Source of the DNA: Marinobacter sp. 1-4A
GTDB lineage: Bacteria > Pseudomonadota > Gammaproteobacteria > Pseudomonadales > Oleiphilaceae
Reading direction: 5' to 3'
DNA length: 64,000 nucleotides
Assembly: GCF_016597725.1 (NCBI RefSeq)
Contig: NZ_VCGY01000003.1
Coordinates: 124,001-188,000 of the forward strand
Shown: positions 17,205 to 25,710 of the stretch, one piece after another
Numbering within the stretch: position 1 is the first letter of the stretch
How the letters are laid out: every line of letters starts with the position of its first letter
The notes under the pieces: generated by a model
Told to the model about the DNA's origin: nothing
What the model saw: only the letters and a program-made list of their open reading frames with translations
Database searches by the model: none
Program-made: the position numbers and the translations under genes

Positions 17205-17830
17205 AACGTGCTCTCGCAATCATGGTCGGTGCAGCACTTATTCTGTTGCTGGCCACGCTTACATTGGTGGTTATGCCTTACCTGCAAATGTCTGCTGAAC
17301 AGGTGCCGCCAGACCTCAAACCATACACCGAGCAGCAACAGCGGGGCCGGCAAGTCTATATCGCCAATGGCTGTGTTTACTGCCATAGCCAGCAACCGCG
17401 CGATCCAAGTTTTGCGCCTGGCGATAAAGCGCGAGGTTGGGGCCGCCCATCGGTGCCCGGAGACTACGCGTACGATGAGCCTCACTTGCTGGGCACCATG
17501 CGGACCGGCCCGGACCTGTTCAACATTGGCGCCCGCCAGCCCAGCATCGACTGGCAGTTGATGCACCTGTACAACCCCAGGGCAATCATCAAAGGCAGCA
17601 TCATGCCGTCTTACCCGTTCCTGTTCCGCCATGTGGATGAGCCGGTCGAAGGCGACAAGGTGGTGAATATACCGCCACCCTACGGCCCCGAGTCCGGCAC
17701 AATCGTTGCCACAGAGGATGCACTGGCGCTGGCGGAATACATGCTCGCCCTTGATCACACCTACCCGGCGCCGACCTTACCGAAACGGCCGCCCAAATCC
17801 GATGAGCCCAAGGAGAACCGCGCGCCATGA
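17201..17830 (+). CDS. ccoO: cbb3-type oxidase mono-haem subunit CcoO
   Basis: Membrane-anchored c-type cytochrome that feeds electrons to CcoN. The 209-residue protein has an N-terminal helix (about 5-28), a haem c site Cys58-x2-Cys61-His62 (CVYCHSQ) and the expected axial Met135 in IMPSYPF; the CcoO-typical RTGPDL and HLYNPR motifs lie between. Start and stop both overlap neighbours by ATGA, showing a translationally coupled operon. Confidence 0.88.
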   Translation: MKRALAIMVGAALILLLATLTLVVMPYLQMSAEQVPPDLKPYTEQQQRGRQVYIANGCVYCHSQQPRDPSFAPGDKARGWGRPSVPGDYAYDEPHLLGTMRTGPDLFNIGARQPSIDWQLMHLYNPRAIIKGSIMPSYPFLFRHVDEPVEGDKVVNIPPPYGPESGTIVATEDALALAEYMLALDHTYPAPTLPKRPPKSDEPKENRAP

Positions 17831-18486
17831 ACCAGCATGATCATCGCGCTCAATACCGCGAAGCGCCAGAACCGGAAGAAGGCACACGCGCCACGCCAAA
17901 AATTGTATTGGCGTGGATCGCCATACTGATTGTGTGGGGTGTGGGCTACTACGCCTGGCAGATTGGCAAGCCGATGCTGGGTGGTGACAGCCGCTCGGCT
18001 GTGGAAATGGTTCAGCAGGAATCAAAACCTGCCGACAATTCTGCAGACAACAGCGACGCTGAAGCGTCAGGAAGCTCAGGTTCTGGCAACAAAACAGCCG
18101 CTGCAAAGCCAAACGGCAAGGCCATTTACAGCGCTCAATGCAGTGCCTGCCATCAAGCTAATGGGCAAGGTGTTCCGGGTGCCTTCCCCCCACTGGCCGA
18201 AAGCGAATGGCTGCTAGCAGATGCCGCGATTCCGGTGGCGATCGTACACGATGGCCTGCAAGGTGCCATTGAGGTTGCGGGCAACAGTTTTCAAGGCGTT
18301 ATGCCTAAATTTGGCGGCACACTCTCCAATGCAGAACTGGCTGCTGTTCTGAGCTATGCCCGCAGCGAGTGGGGCAATAGCGCCAACGAGATAGACCCGG
18401 CTGCAGTCACTGAACATGTGGAACGCTTCGGCGAGCGCGGGGATTGGTCTGCCGAGGAACTGAAGGAGGTTTTCGGGGAGCCCTGA
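17827..18486 (+). CDS. membrane-anchored mono-haem cytochrome c in CcoP position
   Basis: A 219-residue protein with one transmembrane helix at about 26-46, a low-complexity Ser/Asp/Ala linker (65-95) and one cytochrome c domain with Cys105-x2-Cys108-His109 (CSACH) and a likely axial Met159 (GVMPKF). It takes the place of CcoP, which normally has two haems, so this oxidase would have a shorter electron path or an external donor. Overlaps ccoO by four bases and ends one base before the ATPase gene. Confidence 0.8.
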   Translation: MNQHDHRAQYREAPEPEEGTRATPKIVLAWIAILIVWGVGYYAWQIGKPMLGGDSRSAVEMVQQESKPADNSADNSDAEASGSSGSGNKTAAAKPNGKAIYSAQCSACHQANGQGVPGAFPPLAESEWLLADAAIPVAIVHDGLQGAIEVAGNSFQGVMPKFGGTLSNAELAAVLSYARSEWGNSANEIDPAAVTEHVERFGERGDWSAEELKEVFGEP

Positions 18487-18487
18487 G

Positions 18488-20686
18488 ATGGTCGACAGCA
18501 ACGGTAGCACAGCACAAAAAGAGCAAAACCAGACCATCCTGATGGTTGAGGGGATGCGCTGTGGCAGCTGTGCTATCGCTGTTGAAGCCTTGTTGAAGAA
18601 ACAGCCGGGCGTTAGTGATGCCGCTGTTAACTTCGCGGCAGATGTTGCTATGGTTTGCTGGGATGAAGAGAAGCCACCCTTGGCCAAACTCCAGCAAGCT
18701 GTTGCCCGCCTAGGCTACCGTTTGCACAGCTCGGTGGACCCAGACCGCAGCAAGCTGCAAGCAGAGTCGGTACGCAAGCATCTACAAAGGCGCCTCGCCG
18801 TTGCGGTGGTTTTCGGCATGTGGAGCATGATGCCAGCCCTGCTGATTTATCTGGCACCACTGGGTGCAGTAGAGCCGGAAGTTTTATGGCCACTTGCGCT
18901 GGCCAGCGGCCTGTTTGCTGCGCCCGTTGTGCTCTATTCCGGCTCCCACTTCTACCGGGTGGGCTGGCGAACCCTTATTGCAGGTGCGCCGGGCCTCGAT
19001 AGCCTGATCTTTCTGGCGGTATTCGCGGCCTGCATCATCTCCGCTTGGCAACTCGCCGCAGGCAGCTACCACGTGTACTTCGACGCCGCGGTTATGCTGA
19101 TCACTTTTCAACTGATCGCGAGATTACTGGATACCAGCGTGCGTCGGCGCGCTTCCGAGATCATTCGCCGCTATCTTCAGCATGTACCTGAGCAGGTCAC
19201 CCTAAAAACCGCGACAGGAAAATTGGAAACCCGGCCAGCCGAAGATATTAAAATCGGCGAACGTATTGTTCTCCGGGCCGGTGAACAATTGGCGCTGGAT
19301 GGTCAGGTTGTACAAGGGCAAGGTCAAGCCGATCTCGCCATGCTGACGGGCGAGCACATGCCTCAGCCACTTAGCCCGGGCGCCGAATTGCTAGCAGGCT
19401 GCCAGTTGCTTGAAGGTGAGCTTGAACTGGCGGTAACCGCCAGCACTGGCGAGCGCCGTATCGACCGATTATCCCGCTCCATCAGCGCTTTGCTCAGCCG
19501 CAAAACCACCTTACAGCGACTCACCGATCGTATTGCCCGCATTCTGCTCCCGGCTATTCTGGTTGCAGCCACGCTGGCCGTGGGGCTTGCCCTTGCTCAA
19601 GGCGTTCCGGTGCCAGAGGCAGCGGCCCGTGGGCTGGCGGTTATGATCATCAGTTGCCCCTGCGCCCTCAGCTTGGCCATACCTCTGGTGATCACCATGG
19701 GCCACGCCAATATGATCAAACACGGCATTGTATTGCAGGATCCGGCGGCTCTTGAGGCTGCCGCCTACGTAGGTGCGATTGTATTCGACAAAACCGGCAC
19801 ATTAACCACGGGCGAGCCCAGCGTAGACAGCATCACACCGGTCGGCCAATGGGCCCAAAGACAGCTATTGCAGCTGGCTCAGGACACACTCAGGGACTCC
19901 ACGCACCCGGTTGCCCGAGGTCTAATGGCGGACATGCCCTCGTCACTTGCAGCAGCCCCCGAGGGTACACGAGAAAGCATTGCCGGTGCGGGTACTCGCT
20001 GGGTAAGCGATGCAAATGTCACTCTGGCAGGTCGCGCGAGTTGGCTAAGGGAACAGGGTGTCGAGGTACCTCCCAGCGAAGATACCGGAATGAGCGTTCA
20101 TCTGGCCTGTAATGGGCTTTATGCAGGCAAAATTGGCTTTCAGGAAACCCTTAGGCCGGAGTCGATAGCAACGATTCGCCAGCTTGTGCGTCAGGGCTAT
20201 GCCATCTATTTGCTCAGTGGCGATACCCGCAGGGCTTGTCTCGATCTGGCCAAGCGCCTTGGCATTGCCCCCGAGCACGTGCTCTCAGAGTACTCACCCG
20301 AGCAGAAACACAGCTTTATCGACAATCTGGAAAAACAGACTCCCACCGTATTTGTGGGTGACGGCCTCAACGATGGCTTGGCTCTGGCCGGTGCAAGGTT
20401 GGGTGTCGCCGTAGGTAACGCCGCTTCCGCCACGGGTGCCGCAGCAGCTATTTACCTCACAGAAAGCATCGGCAAGGTGCCCGCGACCCTGCAGTTGGCA
20501 AAACGGGCACGCAAGCTTATGTACCAGAATCTCTTCTGGGCAGTGGGCTACAACGCTCTGGTGATACCGTTGGCGGTTACGGGCTGGATTCAGCCGGTGA
20601 TTGCCGCCATTGCCATGTCGCTCAGCAGCCTCTGTGTTCTGCTCAACAGCCTGCGCATGCAAAAGCAGACACATCCTTGCCTTTAA
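18488..20686 (+). CDS. ccoI: copper-translocating P1B-type ATPase CcoI/CopA2
   Basis: Exports copper to the periplasm for CuB insertion into the oxidase. The 732-residue protein has an N-terminal heavy-metal domain with Cys25-x2-Cys28 (MRCGSC), a CPC motif (SCPCALSLAIP) in the transport helix, TGEHMPQP in the actuator domain, the phosphorylated Asp in DKTGTLTTG and GDGLNDGLALAGA in the hinge. It begins one base after the cytochrome gene. This arrangement favours the assembly-type CcoI (FixI) over a detoxification pump. Confidence 0.88.
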   Translation: MVDSNGSTAQKEQNQTILMVEGMRCGSCAIAVEALLKKQPGVSDAAVNFAADVAMVCWDEEKPPLAKLQQAVARLGYRLHSSVDPDRSKLQAESVRKHLQRRLAVAVVFGMWSMMPALLIYLAPLGAVEPEVLWPLALASGLFAAPVVLYSGSHFYRVGWRTLIAGAPGLDSLIFLAVFAACIISAWQLAAGSYHVYFDAAVMLITFQLIARLLDTSVRRRASEIIRRYLQHVPEQVTLKTATGKLETRPAEDIKIGERIVLRAGEQLALDGQVVQGQGQADLAMLTGEHMPQPLSPGAELLAGCQLLEGELELAVTASTGERRIDRLSRSISALLSRKTTLQRLTDRIARILLPAILVAATLAVGLALAQGVPVPEAAARGLAVMIISCPCALSLAIPLVITMGHANMIKHGIVLQDPAALEAAAYVGAIVFDKTGTLTTGEPSVDSITPVGQWAQRQLLQLAQDTLRDSTHPVARGLMADMPSSLAAAPEGTRESIAGAGTRWVSDANVTLAGRASWLREQGVEVPPSEDTGMSVHLACNGLYAGKIGFQETLRPESIATIRQLVRQGYAIYLLSGDTRRACLDLAKRLGIAPEHVLSEYSPEQKHSFIDNLEKQTPTVFVGDGLNDGLALAGARLGVAVGNAASATGAAAAIYLTESIGKVPATLQLAKRARKLMYQNLFWAVGYNALVIPLAVTGWIQPVIAAIAMSLSSLCVLLNSLRMQKQTHPCL

Positions 20687-20732
20687 TTCCAAAGCTGCTA
20701 TGGTGCCGTCAACCTCAATGAAGGAGCTTTCC

Positions 20733-20771
20733 ATGGTTTCTTTAATCCCACTTTCGATTACCTTCCATTAG
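20733..20771 (+). pseudogene. 12-codon micro-ORF in the usual ccoS position, possible ccoS remnant
   Basis: AAGGAG lies six bases before an ATG that opens a 12-residue frame (MVSLIPLSITFH) ending in TAG, 46 bases after ccoI. In most cco clusters ccoS follows ccoI, and CcoS proteins begin with a similar short hydrophobic stretch. A truncated ccoS is possible, the more so as CcoN carries a CcoS-like N-terminus; a chance peptide is also possible. Confidence 0.25.
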
Positions 20772-20774
20772 TCG

Positions 20775-20799
20775 GCGAGCCCCGCCATTCGGTGCTCGC
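20775..20799 (+). terminator. hairpin after the cco operon
   Basis: GCGAGC (20775-20780) pairs with GCTCGC (20794-20799), with two further inner pairs. TTTTTG follows only about 13 bases later, so it is a weak intrinsic terminator at best. Confidence 0.35.
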
Positions 20800-20888
20800 G
20801 TGCGTTCCTATGTTTTTGTAGAACACAATCGACAAAACGTTTGTGGCACCCGTAACAACAGAATTTTTTAGTAGGTAGAGATACTGGC

Positions 20889-21215
20889 ATGATGATGAAT
20901 GTAGGTTTTAACCTGGGTTCACGTGATATCAAAACACTTAACGCAAAGCTGGGAAGGATTTACCGCAACCCTGTCACATCGCCTAAAAATACGGCTTTGA
21001 TTGGCAGCACAGTTACGCTGATTAACTGCTTGGACTCTTCCGTGCTCACCTTCCGCTTAACGGATTCCAGCACCGGCCATGACGGCGACAAAGATGACGT
21101 ATGCATAGGCTCCCCCTTCGGCCTTGCACTACTGGGCACCAAGCCGGGCAGCGTGGTTAAGTTAGGGTTGTCCAACGAGGAAGGCCATGCTGTAGTGCTA
21201 AAAGTATCAAGCTGA
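20889..21215 (+). CDS. GreA/GreB/Rnk C-terminal-domain protein
   Basis: A 108-residue protein. The C-terminal half (about 70-105) has the FKBP-like Gre/Rnk signature: IGSPFGLALLGTKPGSVVKL. The N-terminal half lacks the coiled-coil finger that GreA and GreB insert into RNA polymerase and does not look like the Rnk N-terminus. It may bind RNA polymerase without cleavage-factor activity. Three consecutive start-like codons (ATGATGATG) leave the exact start open; GTAGGTAGAG upstream fits the first. It stands alone between the cco operon and an inverted repeat. Confidence 0.6.
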   Translation: MMMNVGFNLGSRDIKTLNAKLGRIYRNPVTSPKNTALIGSTVTLINCLDSSVLTFRLTDSSTGHDGDKDDVCIGSPFGLALLGTKPGSVVKLGLSNEEGHAVVLKVSS

Positions 21216-21235
21216 CTCGATCGAGCTGAAACTCG

Positions 21236-21302
21236 GTCACTCGGGCATAGCATTAAGGGACTCCCTTACCACCCGCAATTGACACTGGCGCGCCCGAGTG
21301 AC
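21236..21302. repeat. nested inverted repeats before the AraC-type gene
   Basis: GTCACTCGGGC (21236-21246) and GCCCGAGTGAC (21292-21302) form a perfect 11-base repeat across 45 bases. Inside lies a 15-base palindrome, TAAGGG-ACT-CCCTTA (21254-21268). Either may be an operator or a terminator-like structure; there is no U-tract on the plus strand. Confidence 0.55.
21246..21258 (+). repeat. left copy of 13-base direct repeat flanking the AraC-type gene
   Basis: CATAGCATTAAGG here is identical to 22377-22389. The two copies bracket the AraC-type gene; the right copy contains the stop codons of that gene and of the convergent dihaem lipoprotein gene. Confidence 0.5.
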
Positions 21303-21319
21303 ATGTTTGCATCCGTTTA

Positions 21320-22381
21320 GTGCAAACAACAATAACAGCGCCGAGTACTCCAAGCATGTTGATCTTGACCGGTTTTGGTCTGGCTTGTCTGGTCATTCTA
21401 CTGATTACCACAACCCACGAATTACACCATTCATCCGCTGCGCGGGTGTTTGCGGTTTTTCTCATTGCCAGCGCCGGGTTCTTGCTCCACCCGCTCACCC
21501 CCCCTAGTTGGCAATGGCTCACCCTGAATCTGGAAGTGATGGTTCCGGCTTTATTCTGGCTGCTTTGTCAGGCCACATTCCGCCAGCGTATCAATCTACG
21601 GTCAGGCTGGGGCGCGATGGCGCTTTACAGCGTTGTTGCGCCCTGGACAGCAAGACTCTTCACCAGCCACCAAAGCGCCGAAGGCATGCTGCTGTTTTTC
21701 GGCTGGGAACTGGGCGAGTTATTTGAATTTTTTATCATCGCCAACGGTTTCTGGGTTGTACTCGCAGACTGGCCTGCCGACCTTGTAGAGCCACGCCGAA
21801 AGCTTAGAGCCCTTGTTTTATTTATCGCAGGTACCGCCGTGCTCTTGGTTGCGCTGGCATTCAACTTGGGTACGGCTTACGCGATAAACCGGGCGCTGGT
21901 GGTCTCCATTGCCGGTGTTGCAATAGCTACGTTCCTGTTGCAAGGCAGGTTCAACGAACTGTCATTGCGCCATGGGCCCACGCCGCCCGCTGAGCCCGAG
22001 CATTGTGATCCGGTCGATGACAGCCCTCCTCAAACAGATGTCCAACTCGAACACGCAGAGCGCCTTTCCAGCCTGATGCAGCAAGGCTATTACCGAACAG
22101 AGCATCTGACCCTAAAAATGCTGGCCGAACGGCTGGAGCTCCCGGAGTACCGCACCCGGGCACTCATTAATAAGCAATTGGGTTATCGCAACTTCAACGA
22201 TTACATCAACCAACTTCGAATTGCGGAGGCTTCAAAACGCTTGATCTCGGACCCGGAGACGCCGGTACTCAACATTGCGCTGGATGTCGGATACAGAACT
22301 CTCAGCTCATTCAACCGTGCATTCCGAGAAATCAAGCAGTCTACGCCTACCGAATTTCGTCGGAATAACACGGTGTCATAG
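21320..22381 (+). CDS. membrane-bound AraC-family transcriptional regulator
   Basis: A 353-residue protein with six or seven hydrophobic helices in residues 12-215, a polar linker rich in Pro, Glu and Asp (about 220-250), and a C-terminal AraC double helix-turn-helix (about 255-350; LTLKMLAERLELPEYRTRAL and VGYRTLSSFNRAF). Such proteins sense a membrane or periplasmic cue and act on nearby genes. The GTG at 21320 has no ribosome site; ATG at 21356 is an equally good start. Its stop lies two bases from the stop of the convergent dihaem gene, which is a plausible target. Ligand unknown. Confidence 0.78.
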   Translation: MQTTITAPSTPSMLILTGFGLACLVILLITTTHELHHSSAARVFAVFLIASAGFLLHPLTPPSWQWLTLNLEVMVPALFWLLCQATFRQRINLRSGWGAMALYSVVAPWTARLFTSHQSAEGMLLFFGWELGELFEFFIIANGFWVVLADWPADLVEPRRKLRALVLFIAGTAVLLVALAFNLGTAYAINRALVVSIAGVAIATFLLQGRFNELSLRHGPTPPAEPEHCDPVDDSPPQTDVQLEHAERLSSLMQQGYYRTEHLTLKMLAERLELPEYRTRALINKQLGYRNFNDYINQLRIAEASKRLISDPETPVLNIALDVGYRTLSSFNRAFREIKQSTPTEFRRNNTVS

Positions 22382-22389
22382 CATTAAGG
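22377..22389 (+). repeat. right copy of 13-base direct repeat flanking the AraC-type gene
   Basis: Identical to 21246-21258. It spans the junction of the convergent AraC-type and dihaem lipoprotein genes and may mark the point where the regulator gene was inserted. Confidence 0.5.
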
Positions 22390-23676
22390 AGCGGGAGAAC
22401 AACTTGCCGAAGGCAGTTGGTTAATCCAGCTACTTACAAGCGCTACGCCTTCTTGATGCACGGTGTTGCGCGCAAGTTCTGGCATTTTATGGCGGTTATC
22501 GTCAGTCGACATACGGAACAGCAAATAAGAATTATCTGGGCTGCCCGGAATGACATCGTATGGGTACCCCACCTTGCCTCCAGCGACCGGCTCTTTGCAA
22601 ACGCCAAACTTGCTAGGAGAGTCTGCATAAACTCGGTTGTACTCCAGTTGCACACCACTGCTACCAGCAGGCCCAGCGTAATCGGCTGGCAATGTTAGGT
22701 CTGCCCGGTGGCAGTGGGCGCAGTTAATGTCGAGGTAGGCACGCGCAGCGCTGTTTAATGCATCGCCACTGAGCGAAGCAACGGGCACCTGATCATTGAA
22801 CACTGGCGCTTTCTCCACACTCTGCAAATCAAACGGCAAGCCCGTTAACAGCTCACCTTCCGCCAAATATTGCAGCTGGTTGTATACGGTTCCATCTGCA
22901 TAGGTAAAGTCTTTGTTCAGATAGCGTGCTTTCGGGCCAATAGGCAGGAAAATCTGTCCGCGGTCGTCACCCGAACCTGCCAGATTGGGCACAATAGAGT
23001 GACACGAGCTGCAATCCGCAGCATTTGGCACCGAGTAATCAAAAGTAATCTCTTGCCCCTGATTATTAATGGTTTTGAGGCCATTCAGGCGCTTACCGGC
23101 GATGGCCAGAGTGGCGTCGGATTCTGAGGACCAGTAATAAGGCAGCGCAACCCAACCGCTGGTGCGATGGATCAGCAACCGAGTTTCAATAACTTGTTCA
23201 TCGCCATCACGGAAGGCGGTGTTTTCAGGTAGCGCAAAGGTTTTGGTGATGACCGTTCCCACCGGGAAATCGAGCACTTCCGAAGCGTTGTAGCTAACCG
23301 TCTTGCCCTCAGGCACAAATATGAAACGATACTTGCTGGCGTAGTCAGAGAACAAAGCCGTAGACAAGTCATAAGGAACGCCGCCCCGAGTTGGTGCAGC
23401 GGTGGGGTCACTGGCATTGGTAAACAGGTTGTAGTCCGACAGCTTGGGACACGCCTCACTCATCAACGCGTTCCAGTTAACTCCGGAAGTGTTCGCATCG
23501 CAGCTTCCCTCTGCCCCCGTCGGCGCGCCCGCTCCGGCATTCAGTGCGCTGCTGGCTGGCGGGGGTGTGCCACCATCGGGTGCTCCGCCACCACTGTCAC
23601 TGCTGCTGCCGCCACACGCTGCCAAAAACAAAGAGGCTGCCATCATCGCTATTGTCGTTTTATTGTTACTTCTCAT
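22384..23676 (-). CDS. SO2930-type dihaem c-type cytochrome lipoprotein
   Basis: A 430-residue secreted lipoprotein: signal peptide with lipobox LAAC (Cys21), a Gly/Ser/Pro-rich tether to about residue 55, then a domain with two haem c sites, Cys222-x2-Cys225-His226 (CSSCH) and Cys319-x2-Cys322-His323 (CAHCH). It lies 101 bases after the beta-helix lipoprotein gene on the same strand. This pair (the TIGR03806/TIGR03805 partners, as I recall) recurs in marine gammaproteobacteria; function is not established. Location is probably outer membrane. Confidence 0.8.
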   Translation of the reverse strand: MRSNNKTTIAMMAASLFLAACGGSSSDSGGGAPDGGTPPPASSALNAGAGAPTGAEGSCDANTSGVNWNALMSEACPKLSDYNLFTNASDPTAAPTRGGVPYDLSTALFSDYASKYRFIFVPEGKTVSYNASEVLDFPVGTVITKTFALPENTAFRDGDEQVIETRLLIHRTSGWVALPYYWSSESDATLAIAGKRLNGLKTINNQGQEITFDYSVPNAADCSSCHSIVPNLAGSGDDRGQIFLPIGPKARYLNKDFTYADGTVYNQLQYLAEGELLTGLPFDLQSVEKAPVFNDQVPVASLSGDALNSAARAYLDINCAHCHRADLTLPADYAGPAGSSGVQLEYNRVYADSPSKFGVCKEPVAGGKVGYPYDVIPGSPDNSYLLFRMSTDDNRHKMPELARNTVHQEGVALVSSWINQLPSASCSPAP

Positions 23677-23777
23677 AGGTAATGCTCTCGTGCCGCGGCG
23701 TATGACCGGGGCAAAGCTCCCCGGTGATACGCCGTATTGACTCTCTTACAAGGTAGATTAATGCTCAAAGGACCAGA

Positions 23778-25346
23778 TTAAAGTGCGCAGGCCGCTTCCG
23801 CCAAATCATCCCCAGTACAACCGTAGATATTATTTCTGAAGTTCACCACCGCAGGCGGCAAGCGCGGCTGGGTGCAGTTGAGGTAGGTATTGTTGACCAT
23901 CTGATCAATCAACAAGTGAGGCAGCGGATTACCCTCAGCATCAACCTGTGTCACGTCCGCAGGGCTGGTCGGGTAAACCAGACCAGTGTTAACGTCCTCA
24001 TACTCAGGCGCCGGATTGCCGTTGATATTGCGGTTCGCACAAATCCGGTCTTCAGGACCATACGGATCGTAGTTCACGCCGTCGGCAGCGGCATCTGCCC
24101 CCACAATCATATTGAACCCGGCAAGATCCGTGGTGTTTGACAGCAGCTCGCCAATGCCATCATAGAGAATAGCCGGGAAGGTCTGTGCCATGCCTGTGCT
24201 GTTCTGAGCAGACGTGTAGCCACCAATAATGGGTGCTAGCAGGTCGCCACGTGGGGCTCCGCCATTACGGGCGATCGTGTTGTCGTGTAGATAGACGTTC
24301 TTCAGTATCGGGCTCCAACCATCAGCTATGGTTGCGCCGAAGCTCGTCGGGTAGCTCGCCACATCATCCTCAATTAAGAAGTAGCTGGTGATAGCAACTG
24401 CGGTGGTGTCGTTGTCCGTAATCTGGTTGTTGTAAACTTCCACATCACTGGAGGCAAGGATAATCACCCCTGTACCCGGCGGCACAGCTCCAACCACACC
24501 CGCACCTACGTTATCGGCGTTGTTTGCGTATATCTGGTTATTGAAGATCCGCACATTGCTGCCATAGGCCTTGTCCAGCCCCGGCAGATCGAACGACAAA
24601 ATACCGCCAGAGTTTCCAACTGCAATATTGTTGTAAACATCGGCCATGCTGGAGTTTTCGATTTCAATACCAGCAACGTTATTTTTCGCGGTGTTGTTCC
24701 GCACAACAATGTTCTCTGACTGGCCAACGTAGATACCCGCATCCGCCGAGCCATAGGCGTAGTTGTTCTCCATCAGCACGTTCTGGCTTTTAAGCGGGTA
24801 CAAACCATAGGCGCCGTTATCTGATTCCAGCTCGCCTTCCCAAACGGTCGCGGTGTTAGTGATGTGAATACCGTTTACGTTGGTCGTTTTGATGCCGTTT
24901 TTAGGCGCCTCGTAAACAGCCAAATCGCGAACGGTAATGCCGTTGCCACCCTGAAAACGAAACGCGTCGTCGCCATTGGATGTGCTGAAATCGAGAATCG
25001 TCTCATTCATACCATGGCCAGCAACCGTAAGCCCTCTTGCACTGTTCACAACAATGCTTTCAGTCACAACAAATCGGCCTTTCGGCAGCACTACCAACGC
25101 ATCTTCCGGGGCCTCAAACAGGGCTAATGAAAGCGCTTCGGTGATGTTTTCGCCGTCTGCAGCATCCGGGGCTACGAAGATGGCACCTTCAGGAATTACA
25201 AATCCGGAGGTGGTTGTTCCAACAACGCTTTGGGCATCTTTGCCGTCTTTACCGTCTTTGCCGTCATCCCCACAACCTGCCAACAGCAATCCGCTGGCTA
25301 ATGCTGAGATCGTGAAAATTTTCGAGAGCTTCGTTCTATGACGCAT
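23778..25346 (-). CDS. parallel beta-helix repeat lipoprotein
   Basis: A 522-residue lipoprotein: lipobox LAGC (Cys25), a collagen-like GKDGKDGKD tether at about 28-37, then a right-handed parallel beta-helix (about 90-350) with many Asn-rich coils such as VLMENNYAYGSADAGIYVG and IVVRNNTAKNNVAGIEIENS, as in pectate-lyase-like and C5-epimerase folds. The C-terminal ~150 residues are Asn/Pro/Asp-rich. GGGGAC precedes the ATG. First gene of a two-gene unit with the dihaem lipoprotein. A carbohydrate or surface-polymer role is inferred from the fold only. Confidence 0.8.
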   Translation of the reverse strand: MRHRTKLSKIFTISALASGLLLAGCGDDGKDGKDGKDAQSVVGTTTSGFVIPEGAIFVAPDAADGENITEALSLALFEAPEDALVVLPKGRFVVTESIVVNSARGLTVAGHGMNETILDFSTSNGDDAFRFQGGNGITVRDLAVYEAPKNGIKTTNVNGIHITNTATVWEGELESDNGAYGLYPLKSQNVLMENNYAYGSADAGIYVGQSENIVVRNNTAKNNVAGIEIENSSMADVYNNIAVGNSGGILSFDLPGLDKAYGSNVRIFNNQIYANNADNVGAGVVGAVPPGTGVIILASSDVEVYNNQITDNDTTAVAITSYFLIEDDVASYPTSFGATIADGWSPILKNVYLHDNTIARNGGAPRGDLLAPIIGGYTSAQNSTGMAQTFPAILYDGIGELLSNTTDLAGFNMIVGADAAADGVNYDPYGPEDRICANRNINGNPAPEYEDVNTGLVYPTSPADVTQVDAEGNPLPHLLIDQMVNNTYLNCTQPRLPPAVVNFRNNIYGCTGDDLAEAACAL

Positions 25347-25651
25347 AGGAGTCCCCTTCTTGCTTATTGTTAGTTTTACTCATGCGCATTCTTGATAAAA
25401 ATGAACAACGCGCCACACCAACATTATTCATGAGCAATAAGCAAAGCGAGAACAAACAGCAATCAGAAACCCCAAGCCTCTGTGCAATTTCTTCAATGCG
25501 CTGTGCTGCAAGGCTTTCACGGCAACTTTTTTTCACTGACGAATTCTTTAAATGATGGATTTTGAAGTTTTTGTTTAGGTTGTCGCGGGTAGGTTTGCGT
25601 TATCGAAACTCGGCAAAAGTAATGCCCTGAAGCGTTAGCGAAGTGAGGCAT

Positions 25652-25679
25652 GTGACAAGCAAAAGCGATCAGCTATAGT
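25652..25679 (+). promoter_or_regulatory. putative promoter of the CSS-EAL gene
   Basis: GTGACA (25652-25657) and TATAGT (25674-25679) are spaced by 16 bases, each one base from consensus, about 32 bases before the ATG at 25711. The rest of the 364-base gap 25347-25710 shows no gene or structured element that I can support; it must also hold the promoter of the beta-helix gene on the other strand. Confidence 0.5.
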
Positions 25680-25710
25680 GATGAAAAGTCTGTAAGGAAT
25701 TCGCTACCAG

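Noticed and set aside
25347-25555. Short ORFs on both strands in the gap before the EAL gene
   Set aside because: They overlap each other, lack ribosome sites and show no protein-like features.
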